Source of the DNA: Bacteroidota bacterium
GTDB lineage: Bacteria > Pseudomonadota > Alphaproteobacteria > Puniceispirillales > Puniceispirillaceae
Direction: 5' to 3'
NCBI GenBank assembly: GCA_009936825.1
Contig: JAACDV010000258.1
Coordinates: forward strand, 1 to 8,832
DNA: 8,832 nt
Shown here: piece by piece, positions 1-6,571 of the stretch
Layout of the letters: every line of letters begins with the position of its first letter
Position numbering within the stretch: position 1 is the first letter of the stretch
Made by a program: the position numbers and the translations under genes
Notes under the pieces: model-generated
What the model saw: the letters and a program-made list of their open reading frames with translations, nothing else
Database searches by the model: none
What the model was told of the DNA's origin: nothing

Positions 1-839
1 AGGCGTGTTTCCGGGCCACAAATTCCCAACAGCTCGGCCGCATATTTAACCGGACCCGGACTTGCCTCGCAGAACAGTGCATCATGGACGCCAATCATAC
101 GCGCATTAATAGCTTGAGCTGTTTTAATATCGCCAGCCTGCCATGCATTATGCATATCGGCCATTTGCCGTGGTGCTATGTTTGAGGTCACCGAAATTGC
201 GCCATGTCCGCCCGCTGCAAGATACGGCAACGTGGTCGCATCTTCGCCCGACATCTGGGCAAATCCTTTGCCAAGAGCATTATGCAACCGCGGCGGGCGA
301 CCTACTTCGGAGGTTGCGTCCTTGATCCCCGAAATATTTGGAAAATCGGCCGCCATACGAACCAAAGTCTCGTCGTCGACCCGCACGATTGAGCGCCCGG
401 GAATATCATAAACAATCACGTCACACGCCACGGCACCGGCGATGGCGGCGAAATGGCGATAAAGCCCCTCTTGCGTCGGCTTGTTATAATAGGGGCTGAC
501 AATCAGCACGGCATCAGCACCGGCGCGCGCGCCATGTTCGGCCAGTCTAACCGCCTCTTGCGTGCTGTTCGACCCTGCCCCTGCAATACCCGGAACCCGC
601 CCCGCCGTCTGCTCGATGCAAATCTCGACAACGCGGTCATGCTCTTCGTGCGATAATGTCGGCGACTCCCCGGTGGTACCAACCGGAACCAGCCCATGCG
701 TGCCATTCTCGATTTGGAAATCAACCAGTTTTCGGAACGCGGCCTCATCCACACTTCCGTCGTTAAACGGCGTGATCAGGGCGGTGTAAGAACCTGCAAA
801 GCGCGGCCCGGCGGTGTCAGTTCCGAGTGAGGGGACCAT
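1..839 (-). CDS. dapA: 4-hydroxy-tetrahydrodipicolinate synthase (DapA), 3' end cut by window edge
   Basis: DapA condenses pyruvate with aspartate-4-semialdehyde in the cytoplasm, the first committed step to diaminopimelate and lysine. Reading the minus strand from the ATG at 839-837 gives 279 codons without a stop before the window ends; the family is about 290-300 residues, so only a short C-terminal piece is missing. Visible family signatures are the ALITPF start of the TIM barrel (residues 20-25), GTTGESPTL (54-62, with the Thr-Thr pair), SPYYNKPTQEGLY (115-127), YDIPGR (144-149, with the proton-relay Tyr144 and substrate-binding Arg149), and GIKDATS (171-177) with Schiff-base Lys173. GHGAISVTSN (211-220) is also typical. 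The start adds roughly 12 residues before the usual beginning, and the upstream Shine-Dalgarno is weak, so the exact start is less certain than the identity. It is divergent from the dehydratase gene. A DapA-like aldolase paralogue is possible, but the retained Arg and Tyr favour true DapA. Confidence 0.95.
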   Translation of the reverse strand, partial: MVPSLGTDTAGPRFAGSYTALITPFNDGSVDEAAFRKLVDFQIENGTHGLVPVGTTGESPTLSHEEHDRVVEICIEQTAGRVPGIAGAGSNSTQEAVRLAEHGARAGADAVLIVSPYYNKPTQEGLYRHFAAIAGAVACDVIVYDIPGRSIVRVDDETLVRMAADFPNISGIKDATSEVGRPPRLHNALGKGFAQMSGEDATTLPYLAAGGHGAISVTSNIAPRQMADMHNAWQAGDIKTAQAINARMIGVHDALFCEASPGPVKYAAELLGICGPETR

Positions 840-915
840 TGAAAATTCCAATCTTCTGTTTACGAGGCTCAAAATAGGCGGGTGCGGCCACGATGACAAG
901 CCTGCAATCCATAAA

Positions 916-932
916 CCCCAAGTGAATTGGGG
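916..932. other. Small perfect hairpin in the dapA/dehydratase divergent gap
   Basis: CCCCAA (916-921) and TTGGGG (927-932) are perfect inverted repeats around a five-base loop GTGAA. Read on the minus strand the hairpin is followed by GTTTAT, a very short T-rich run. It lies about 75 bases upstream of the dapA start and about 175 upstream of the dehydratase start. It could be a structured dapA leader element, a protein-binding site, or chance; it is too short and lacks a real T-tract for a confident terminator. No recognisable riboswitch class was seen in the surrounding gap 840-1106. Confidence 0.35.
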
Positions 933-1042
933 GCATGTAGGCGGCCATACTATGCCAGCAAACGCACCGCCAGACCGGTAATCAAGGCAAAAGAGGCCTT
1001 CTCGCGCCGATCGATTTATGGTTAATAATACCGATGATAATG

Positions 1043-1102
1043 CCTAAGGGAAAGGGCGGAACCTAAAGGGAAACGGGCGGGACCCATAGGGGACGCGGGG
1101 AT
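1043..1102 (+). repeat. Purine-rich imperfect tandem repeat, about 20 bases x 3, before the dehydratase start
   Basis: Three degenerate copies run head to tail: CCTAAGGGAAAGGGCGGAA (1043-1061), a 21-base second copy starting CCTAAAGGGAAACGGGCGG (1062-1082), and a more diverged CCCATAGGGGACGCGGGGAT (1083-1102). The last copy ends five bases before the ATG and supplies the G-rich run (1097-1100) that is the likely ribosome binding site. The earlier copies carry similar GGGAAA and GGGCGG cores, so they may be decoy or ancestral initiation sequences. Copies are seen directly; any effect on expression is inferred. Confidence 0.6.
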
Positions 1103-1106
1103 ATTT

Positions 1107-2126
1107 ATGATGAACGAGCAAACGATCACCAACAAGGAAATCGCCGCAGGCATTACGGCCGAAAAAATCCGTGAAGCGGCCACAAGAATTGCCCCCTATA
1201 TTATCGAAACGCCGCTTCTTGAATCACCGCGGATCAATGACAAGCTGGGATTTCGTCTGCTGGTTAAGGCTGAAAATCTTCAACATACCGGATCTTTCAA
1301 GCTGCGCGGCGCAACGAGCACGGTAATGAGCCTTGATCAGCGCATAACTGATGTTGTTGCCTATTCGAGTGGAAACCATGCTCAGGCGGTGGCGCGCGCG
1401 GCCAGTATTCGCGGGCTGAATGCGACTATCGTGATGCCGGAAGACGCGCCTGCTCTCAAAATCGAAGGAACACGGGCTTTTGGGGCAAAGGTGGTGACTT
1501 ATGACCGCTATACCGAAAGCCGTGAGGATATTGGGGCTGCCATCGCTGCCAAAAGCAGTGCTGCCGAACTGATCCCGCCTTTTGAGGATGCAAGGGTTAT
1601 TGCCGGTCAAGGTACAATCGGACTGGAAATCGCCAATCAGGCGGCAGCGTTGGGCGCGGCCCCGGATCATGTGATTATCTGTTGCGGCGGCGGCGGTCTG
1701 AGCGCAGGTATCAGCACGGCAGTAAGGGAGGGAATGGCCCATACAAAATGCTGGATTGCCGAGCCTGCCGATGTCGATGACACCATCCGCTCGCTGGAAA
1801 CTGGCACGCTTCAGACCAATCCGCCTGCCAATCGCTCAATTTGTGATGCGGTGGTAACGCCGTCGCCCGGGGAAATCACCTTTGCCATCAACAGCAAAAC
1901 GCTGGCCGGTGGATTTGGTGTTAGTGATGATCTGGTGTTACGCGCCATGGCCACTGCGTTCAAACATCTGAAACTGGTGATTGAGCCCGGCGGGGCCGTT
2001 GCCCTTGCCGCCGCGCTGGATGGCCGCCTGCCCAAAGATACAAGCTGCGCGGTAGTGGTTGCGTCAGGCGGAAATGTCGATGCCCAGATGTTTGCCCGCG
2101 CGCTAGAGGCCGGGGCAATTTTCTAG
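1107..2126 (+). CDS. PLP-dependent threonine/serine dehydratase (ilvA/tdcB-type, no ACT domain)
   Basis: This is a 339-residue fold-type II PLP enzyme, most likely deaminating L-threonine (to 2-oxobutanoate) or L-serine (to pyruvate) in the cytoplasm. GSFKLRGA at residues 62-69 holds the Schiff-base Lys65; SSGNHAQAVA at 87-96 is the substrate-loop motif; CGGGGLSAG at 193-201 binds the PLP phosphate; and SGGNVD at 320-325 contacts the pyridine ring. All core motifs are intact. The length matches the short catabolic or biodegradative class; there is no C-terminal ACT-like regulatory domain, so feedback inhibition by isoleucine is not expected. Close relatives include serine racemase and threo-3-hydroxyaspartate ammonia-lyase, which the motifs alone cannot exclude, so no symbol is given. 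ATG at 1107 is followed at once by a second ATG (1110); either may be used. It is divergent from dapA and converges with the methyltransferase gene 34 bases downstream. It ends in TAG. Confidence 0.9.
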   Translation: MMNEQTITNKEIAAGITAEKIREAATRIAPYIIETPLLESPRINDKLGFRLLVKAENLQHTGSFKLRGATSTVMSLDQRITDVVAYSSGNHAQAVARAASIRGLNATIVMPEDAPALKIEGTRAFGAKVVTYDRYTESREDIGAAIAAKSSAAELIPPFEDARVIAGQGTIGLEIANQAAALGAAPDHVIICCGGGGLSAGISTAVREGMAHTKCWIAEPADVDDTIRSLETGTLQTNPPANRSICDAVVTPSPGEITFAINSKTLAGGFGVSDDLVLRAMATAFKHLKLVIEPGGAVALAAALDGRLPKDTSCAVVVASGGNVDAQMFARALEAGAIF

Positions 2127-2160
2127 CCTGATGTAAGGACGAAATGCGCCCGTAAATAAT

Positions 2161-3738
2161 CTAGAAATCGGTGGGGGCGCCGCCTTCGCGCCGACGATTT
2201 TCAACAAAGGCTTGCAACTCTTCATCTATTGCCTGATCGATTAGCGGCGGCTCGTACTCAGCCAAAATTTGCTTCCATGCTGCGTTAGCGCGTTGATGTG
2301 TCCACAGCGCGCCAGCTTCCTCCCAGCTTTCATAATTGCTCCAATCCGATAAAATCGGCGCATAAAACGCATCACGGTAACGAGATTTCGTATGTTCGGC
2401 GCCAAAAAAATGACCGAGGGGCCCGACCTCGCTGATGGCGTCCAGCGCAAGATCATCTTCAGAAATAGGCACCGGCTGATTGGTATAGATAATCTGCTGC
2501 AAAACTTCGCAATCAATGACCATCTTCTCAAAACTTGCCGACAGGCCGCCCTCCATCCAGCCGGCTGCGTGATAGATCATGTTTGCATGCCCGGAACAGC
2601 TACCTTGCAGCGAGAAAACCGACTCCCACATGGCCTGCGCATCGGGGGCATTGGCGGCATTGGCGTTTGAGGCGCGAAGCGGCAGCCCGTAATGGCGCGC
2701 CATCTGCCCCGACATCTGCATCGCGCGCACATATTCGGGCGTACCAAAGGCCGGAGCGCCGGTTTTCATATCTACATTGCTGGTAAAGGCGCCATAGATC
2801 ACCGGCGCGCCCGGGCGAACAAGTTGCAGCAAGGCAATCGCGGCCAGTCCCTCAGCATTTTGCTGGGTAATTGCCCCGGCAATCGTCACCGGTGCCATCG
2901 CCCCTGCCAAGGTAAAAGGAGAGACCACAACCACCTGCCCGCGTTTGGCAACGCGCATCGCCCCATCCAGCATTGACCAGTCATGTTTCAGCGGCGATGA
3001 CGAATTGATATTGGTGAACATATGCGGGCGCGCGGAAACCTCATCGTGGCTCAGCCCGCCCGCAATCCGCACCATCTCCATCACATCTTCGATCCGCTCC
3101 GCCCCCAAGGAATAGGCGTGAACAACCTTATCGGTCAGCGTCAACATGTCATAATGCGCGTCCAAATGCCGGACCGACGCATGAATATCAATCGGTTCCA
3201 CCGGATATCCGCAATTGAAATGAATGCAGTTAAAGGACTGGGCAAGGCGAAGCAGATCCTGAAAATCTGCCCGTGTGCCAACGCGCCGCCCGCGATCAAG
3301 ATCCATCACATTTGGTGCTGAAGCAACCTGACCGAAATTGAAATGCCGCCCGCCAAAGGTAATCTGCTGATCCGGATTGCGCGGCGTGATGGTGAATTGT
3401 GACGGCGCTTTTGCCACCTGTTCCATAACAAAATCGCGGCCCATACGAACGTTCTTGGTCGAATAATCAACCCGGCAACCGGCAGCATCCAGGATTTTCA
3501 AGGCGTCATCATTCAAAAACAGAATGCCGATTTCTTCCAGAATCCGCATGCTGGCATTGTGAATGGCCTCGACACCTTCGGCGTCAATGGGCTGGGTTGG
3601 GTCATCAAGATAGGTTGCCGGACCCCACGGCAGCTGATGGGTAAGAAAGGATGTTTGGCGCGCGGCCTCGCCGGACCGGCGGCGGCGTGTGCGCTGGCCG
3701 GTTTGATGAGTTTTGCCGGAGCGCGCGTCTTTTGCCAC
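2161..3738 (-). CDS. MttB-family (trimethylamine methyltransferase-like) corrinoid-dependent methyltransferase, non-pyrrolysine type
   Basis: A 525-residue member of the MTTB family, which moves a methyl group from a methylamine or betaine-type substrate to a corrinoid protein. A basic N-terminal tail (RTRRRR near residue 20) leads into the family's helical start (ASMRILEEIG, 62-71). The conserved central block GAFTSNVDMKTGAPAFGTPEY (316-336) sits in the region where archaeal MttB carries pyrrolysine, and SGHANMIYHAAGWMEGGLS (382-400) follows. The C-terminus RRREGGAP (515-522) is typical, so the protein is complete. There is no internal amber codon. By analogy with characterised non-Pyl members (glycine betaine methyltransferases) the substrate may be a quaternary amine, but it cannot be read from sequence. 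Start is GTG at 3738-3736, chosen because AGGGGAGGTG lies six bases upstream. No corrinoid protein (MttC) gene is in the window. It is divergent from the cobalamin operon. Confidence 0.9.
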   Translation of the reverse strand: MAKDARSGKTHQTGQRTRRRRSGEAARQTSFLTHQLPWGPATYLDDPTQPIDAEGVEAIHNASMRILEEIGILFLNDDALKILDAAGCRVDYSTKNVRMGRDFVMEQVAKAPSQFTITPRNPDQQITFGGRHFNFGQVASAPNVMDLDRGRRVGTRADFQDLLRLAQSFNCIHFNCGYPVEPIDIHASVRHLDAHYDMLTLTDKVVHAYSLGAERIEDVMEMVRIAGGLSHDEVSARPHMFTNINSSSPLKHDWSMLDGAMRVAKRGQVVVVSPFTLAGAMAPVTIAGAITQQNAEGLAAIALLQLVRPGAPVIYGAFTSNVDMKTGAPAFGTPEYVRAMQMSGQMARHYGLPLRASNANAANAPDAQAMWESVFSLQGSCSGHANMIYHAAGWMEGGLSASFEKMVIDCEVLQQIIYTNQPVPISEDDLALDAISEVGPLGHFFGAEHTKSRYRDAFYAPILSDWSNYESWEEAGALWTHQRANAAWKQILAEYEPPLIDQAIDEELQAFVENRRREGGAPTDF

Positions 3739-3750
3739 CTAGCACCTCCC
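3739..3750 (-). promoter_or_regulatory. Strong ribosome binding site deciding a GTG start
   Basis: On the minus strand GGGGAGGTG precedes the GTG codon at 3738 with about six bases from GGAGG to the start. This is the best Shine-Dalgarno match in the window and settles the non-ATG start of the methyltransferase gene. Confidence 0.7.
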
Positions 3751-3782
3751 CTAAGCGCCCAAAAACTTGGACCTGATTAAAC

Positions 3783-3831
3783 GGTAGCAAGCCCTAAACA
3801 GTCAATTGTCCCAAAAATGACGCATGCTACC
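3783..3831. other. Inverted repeat GGTAGCA/TGCTACC in the methyltransferase-cobU gap
   Basis: GGTAGCA (3783-3789) and TGCTACC (3825-3831) are exact inverted repeats seven bases long separated by 35 bases. They lie 45-93 bases upstream of the methyltransferase start and 160-210 upstream of cobU, where a shared operator or leader structure could sit. The gap (3739-3991) shows no B12-box sequence (GCCACTG-like) on either strand, so a classical cobalamin riboswitch is not supported. A seven-base match at this distance may be chance. Confidence 0.25.
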
Positions 3832-3991
3832 CCAAAAACCTTCATCTGCGACTTTCTGCATGGATTTCAGGGGTGGAAATGGTATGAAAGCGATAATAAA
3901 ACGATACGTATTTGCCGAACTGTTGCTTAGGCGAAACCGCTGAAAAGGCAAAACGGTGGAACGTTGCAACACCGCGAAAGGAAACAATGGC

Positions 3992-4561
3992 ATGGCAGCC
4001 CTCTATTTCGTTCTTGGCGGCGCACGTTCAGGCAAATCTGCCTATGCTGAAGGACTGGCCGACTCTTTGGCCGACTCTTTGGCCGAGTCTCTGGCCGAGT
4101 CTTTGGCTGATCCGGCGGGCGGCGGGAATTTATTCTATCTGGCAACGGCGCAAATTTTTGATGAAGAAATGGCCGCCCGGATTAAACTTCACCAGCAACG
4201 GCGCGGCCCGCAATGGCAGTTAATCGAGGCGCCGATTGACCTTGGACCTGCCCTTGCCAAAGCAGATTCTCCGGCCAATGTCATTCTGATAGACTGCCTG
4301 AGCGTGTGGATCACCAATATCCTGATCCATGAATATGATGTGGATGCAGCGCGCACGACCCTTATGGATCAGCTGGCGCGGTGTGAAGGTACAATAATTG
4401 TCGTTGCCAGCGAAACCGGGCTTGGCATTATTCCCGACAATGCGCTGTCGCGGCGATTTCGTGATGCCAATGGCCACCTCAATCAAGCCATAGCCCGGCA
4501 AGCAGATGAAGTGTTTTTTATGACGGCAGGTATTGCCACAAAAGTTAAACCGCAGAAATAA
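3992..4561 (+). CDS. cobU: Adenosylcobinamide kinase / adenosylcobinamide-phosphate guanylyltransferase (CobU/CobP)
   Basis: Bifunctional enzyme that phosphorylates adenosylcobinamide and then transfers GMP from GTP to make adenosylcobinamide-GDP, the activated corrinoid for nucleotide-loop assembly. The 189-residue product opens with LYFVLGGARSGKS (residues 4-16), the P-loop. ATAQIFDEEMAARI (51-64) and His67 in the HQQRR segment correspond to the guanylylated His of CobU; VILIDCLSVWITN is the Walker B-like strand; SETGLGIIPDNALSRRFRD and NQAIARQADEVFF are conserved C-terminal blocks. ATG 3992 is chosen over the in-frame ATG 3956 because AAAGGA (3977-3982) is nine bases upstream and the family begins just before the P-loop strand. 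An ATG at 3987 is out of frame. Oddity: between P-loop helix and the GGGN turn there are about 15 extra residues made of LADS/LAES repeats. First gene of cobU-cobT-cobS-phosphatase. Confidence 0.95.
   Translation: MAALYFVLGGARSGKSAYAEGLADSLADSLAESLAESLADPAGGGNLFYLATAQIFDEEMAARIKLHQQRRGPQWQLIEAPIDLGPALAKADSPANVILIDCLSVWITNILIHEYDVDAARTTLMDQLARCEGTIIVVASETGLGIIPDNALSRRFRDANGHLNQAIARQADEVFFMTAGIATKVKPQK
4055..4114 (+). repeat. 12-base in-frame tandem repeat inside cobU (five LA(D/E)(S/P) units)
   Basis: Five consecutive 12-base units encode LADS, LADS, LAES, LAES and LADP (CobU residues 22-41). Units differ by one to a few substitutions (CTG/TTG, GAC/GAG, final GCT GAT CCG). The unit length is a multiple of three, so copy changes keep the frame. 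The segment extends the helix after the P-loop; standard CobU has only about ten residues here. Confidence 0.85.
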
Positions 4562-4571
4562 CATTAGGTAA

Positions 4572-4591
4572 GAGCCGGTCCGAGCCGGGCC
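4572..4591 (+). repeat. 10-base tandem duplication between cobU and cobT
   Basis: GAGCCGGTCC (4572-4581) is followed directly by GAGCCGGGCC (4582-4591), nine of ten bases identical, inside the 48-base gap between cobU and cobT. A purine-rich stretch (GTGAAAG, from 4594) between the repeat and ATG 4610 is the only candidate ribosome binding site. Confidence 0.6.
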
Positions 4592-4609
4592 CAGTGAAAG
4601 TAAAGATTT

Positions 4610-5629
4610 ATGCGATCATTCTCCTCAGCCAGCCATATTCAGGAACTCATCCAGACCCTTCCAGATGGAGATGATAAGGCCCGAAGCGATGCGTCAACGC
4701 GCCAGAGCCAGTTGACAAAACCGCCCGGCGCGCTGGGGCGACTTGAGCAGATTGCCATATGGATGGCGTTTTGGCAGGCGCGGGTAAAACCAACACTGAA
4801 CCATGGCCAGTGCCTTGTTTTTGCAGGTAATCACGGCGTTATCAATCAGGGTATCAGCCCCTTTCCGGCTGAAGTCACCCAGCAGATGGTGTGGAATTTT
4901 GAGGCAGGCGGTGCCGCCATCAACCAATTATGTATCGAGGCCGGTCTTAAACTGACTGTTACAGCACTGGAGTTGAACCGCCCAACCGCCGATTTCACCA
5001 CCTCCCCTGCGATGGACCCTGATGAGGTGCTCCACGCCATGAATGCCGGGGCTGCCGCCATCGATAAAAAATGTGACTATCTGATCGTCGGCGAAATGGG
5101 GATTGGCAACACCACCTCAGCTGCCGCCCTGTGTATGGGCCGGTTCGGCGGCGATGCGGCAGGATGGGTTGGTCCTGGAACCGGTCTGGATGAAGCAGGC
5201 GTTAATCACAAAACAACAATCGTGCAGGCTGCAAATGACCGGCATGGAAGATTAAACGATGATCCGGTCTTGCTATTGGCTGCCTATGGCGGGCGCGAGC
5301 TTGCCGCGATTGCTGGCGCCGTTCTTGAAGCACGGATGCGGCGTATTCCGGTTATGCTTGACGGGTTTATTTCTACTGCCGCAGCGGCGGCGCTCACGGC
5401 TGGTAACCGCCTTGATGTGCTGGATCATTGCATGATTTCACACCTTTCGGCCGAACCGGGGCATGTGCGCCTTGCAACAGCGCTTCGCAAGCAACCGATT
5501 GTGGATCTGCGGATGCGTCTTGGCGAGGGCAGCGGCGCTGCCGTGGCAACGTTGCTGGTTCGCGCTGCTCTGGCAACGCATAATGGAATGGCAACCTTTG
5601 CCGAAGCTGGCGTCAGTGCCGAGACATAG
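4610..5629 (+). CDS. cobT: Nicotinate-nucleotide:dimethylbenzimidazole phosphoribosyltransferase (CobT)
   Basis: CobT transfers the phosphoribosyl group of nicotinate mononucleotide to dimethylbenzimidazole or a related base, giving alpha-ribazole 5'-phosphate for the lower loop of cobalamin. The 339-residue protein has the usual length. Visible landmarks are LTKPPGALGRLE (35-46), VFAGNHGV (70-77), the GEMGIGNTTSAAA motif (161-173), GPGTGLD (188-194), MLDGFISTAAAA (249-260), SHLSAEPGH (277-285), and LRMRLGEGSGAA (300-311) with Glu306 matching the catalytic glutamate of Salmonella CobT. All active-site blocks are intact. The Shine-Dalgarno is weak (GTGAAAG upstream), as expected for an internal operon gene 48 bases after cobU. 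The stop TAG lies one base before the cobS ATG, suggesting translational coupling. No bluB for dimethylbenzimidazole synthesis is in the window. Confidence 0.96.
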   Translation: MRSFSSASHIQELIQTLPDGDDKARSDASTRQSQLTKPPGALGRLEQIAIWMAFWQARVKPTLNHGQCLVFAGNHGVINQGISPFPAEVTQQMVWNFEAGGAAINQLCIEAGLKLTVTALELNRPTADFTTSPAMDPDEVLHAMNAGAAAIDKKCDYLIVGEMGIGNTTSAAALCMGRFGGDAAGWVGPGTGLDEAGVNHKTTIVQAANDRHGRLNDDPVLLLAAYGGRELAAIAGAVLEARMRRIPVMLDGFISTAAAAALTAGNRLDVLDHCMISHLSAEPGHVRLATALRKQPIVDLRMRLGEGSGAAVATLLVRAALATHNGMATFAEAGVSAET

Positions 5630-5630
5630 C

Positions 5631-6500
5631 ATGAGCAAGGATTCTAAAACCGAAACAGATGTTTTGGCGACAGAAACGCCGGCACCGGCTTCTCTTGATA
5701 CCGAGCCCCCGAGGGCGGATCAATCGCTGCTGGGTGACTGCGGTGCTGCTTTCATTCTGCTAAGCAGAATTCCTGTTTTCTGGCACCGGTTTCCTGATGA
5801 ATCCCCGCCTGATTTCGTCTCGGCCTTATGGGCATTCCCCCTTGTTGGGCTGGTCATTGGCGCATCGGGTGGGGCGGTTCTGCTGGGTGCCATCATGGTG
5901 GGTATTCCCCCCATGGTTGGGGCTGCGGTAGCGTTGTTTGTTGCCGCGATGTTGGCGGGAGCAATGCATGAAGACGGGCTTGCCGATATGGCCGATGGAT
6001 TCGGCGGCGGCAAGGATGCCGCGATGAAAATTCGCATCATGCATGATAGCCGCATCGGAAGTTATGGGGTGATGGCGCTGGCTCTTACCACCGCGGCCCG
6101 GTTAGGGTTGTTAATGGCGTTGACCGACATTCTGGCTGGCTGGAAAAGCGTTGCCTTTATCGCGCTGGCCTATGCCGCCAGTCGGTTTGCACCGGTTCTA
6201 CAACTCGCAAGCTTTCCCATCAGCCCGCATGCCAAGCTGGCACTTCTGACCGGCAAGCCCGGCGGCATCAGGGTGATCGTGGCAGCATTGATCTGGATGG
6301 TGCCCCTTGCCGGATTAGCGGGCTGGACTCTTAGCTTGATTGCCGCGCTCGCGGTCTCGGTAACCGGACTTGGCACCGGGTATCTGGCCAACCGGCAGGT
6401 CAACGGATTGACCGGCGATGTGATGGGGGCAGGCATTATTCTATCGGAGATCAGTTTTATGACAGCGCTGATTATCTATATTGGCGAGGTGGGCCTATGA
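5631..6500 (+). CDS. cobS: Adenosylcobinamide-GDP ribazoletransferase (cobalamin synthase, CobS)
   Basis: Integral membrane enzyme that joins adenosylcobinamide-GDP to alpha-ribazole (phosphate), releasing GMP. The 289-residue product has a polar, Thr/Glu/Pro-rich N-terminal tail of about 35 residues not usual for the family, then AAFILLSRIPVF (39-50), where CobS proteins normally begin. The metal-binding signature HEDGLADMADGFGGG (113-127) is intact, followed by HDSRIGSYGVMAL (138-150) and NGLTGDVMGAG (258-268). Several hydrophobic membrane segments are evident, for example around 66-92, 97-112, 145-170, 213-230 and 233-250. ATG 5631 is chosen because it is one base after the cobT stop; the frame stays open upstream to 5463, but that part overlaps conserved cobT codons. 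Its C-terminal codons (EVGL) overlap the first element of the 18-base repeat, and its TGA overlaps an ATG (ATGA). Confidence 0.94.
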   Translation: MSKDSKTETDVLATETPAPASLDTEPPRADQSLLGDCGAAFILLSRIPVFWHRFPDESPPDFVSALWAFPLVGLVIGASGGAVLLGAIMVGIPPMVGAAVALFVAAMLAGAMHEDGLADMADGFGGGKDAAMKIRIMHDSRIGSYGVMALALTTAARLGLLMALTDILAGWKSVAFIALAYAASRFAPVLQLASFPISPHAKLALLTGKPGGIRVIVAALIWMVPLAGLAGWTLSLIAALAVSVTGLGTGYLANRQVNGLTGDVMGAGIILSEISFMTALIIYIGEVGL

Positions 6501-6567
6501 ATGAGGTGGGGCCCATGAGGGAGGTGGACCCCATGAGTGCGGTGGACTCTATGAGGGAGTTATGCCT
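6497..6567 (+). repeat. 18-base tandem repeat carrying repeated start codons and Shine-Dalgarno-like motifs
   Basis: Four head-to-tail units begin ATGAATGAGGTGGGGCCC (6497-6514), ATGAGGGAGGTGGACCCC (6515-6532), ATGAGTGCGGTGGACTCT (6533-6550) and a shortened 17-base ATGAGGGAGTTATGCCT (6551-6567). The cobS tail just before (GGCGAGGTGGGCCT, 6483-6496) looks like the founding copy. The first two units contain a full GAGGTGG about six bases from the next ATG; the third has GCGGTGG and the fourth has lost the motif. The last ATG (6568) is the probable phosphatase start. The simplest reading is expansion of an ancestral overlapping initiation site. Confidence 0.85.
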
Positions 6568-6571
6568 ATGA
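6497..6571 (+). CDS. Possible 24-codon mini-ORF bridging cobS and the phosphatase gene
   Basis: From ATG 6497 the repeat reads as 24 codons made of M-x-x-V-x-x units (starting MNEVGPMREVDP) and ends at TGA 6569-6571. Its start overlaps the cobS stop (ATGA at 6497-6500) and its stop overlaps the ATG at 6568 (ATGA at 6568-6571). It contains four in-frame ATG codons. The cobS tail supplies GAGGTGG upstream. It could carry ribosomes from cobS to the phosphatase by stop/start coupling. There is no sign that the peptide itself has a function, and the repeat origin alone could produce this arrangement. Confidence 0.4.
   Translation: MNEVGPMREVDPMSAVDSMRELCL

Noticed and set aside
1224..1742. 172-codon minus-strand frame inside the dehydratase gene
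   Set aside because: It is antisense to intact PLP-enzyme motifs with no family resemblance.
2158..2163. Read-through of the methyltransferase TAG as pyrrolysine
   Set aside because: The codon is at the normal C-terminal end of the family after RRREGGAP, not in the central position, and TAG is a common stop in this window.
3956..3991. Longer cobU start at ATG 3956
   Set aside because: It adds twelve residues unlike any CobU N-terminus, and the good AAAGGA site is placed for ATG 3992.
3739..3991. Cobalamin riboswitch upstream of cobU
   Set aside because: No B12-box-like GCCACTG sequence or its complement was found and the gap is not visibly folded like the class.
5463..5630. Upstream extension of the cobS reading frame to 345 residues
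   Set aside because: It overlaps conserved cobT codons including the GEGSGAA catalytic block in another frame; ATG 5631, one base after the cobT stop, is the natural start.
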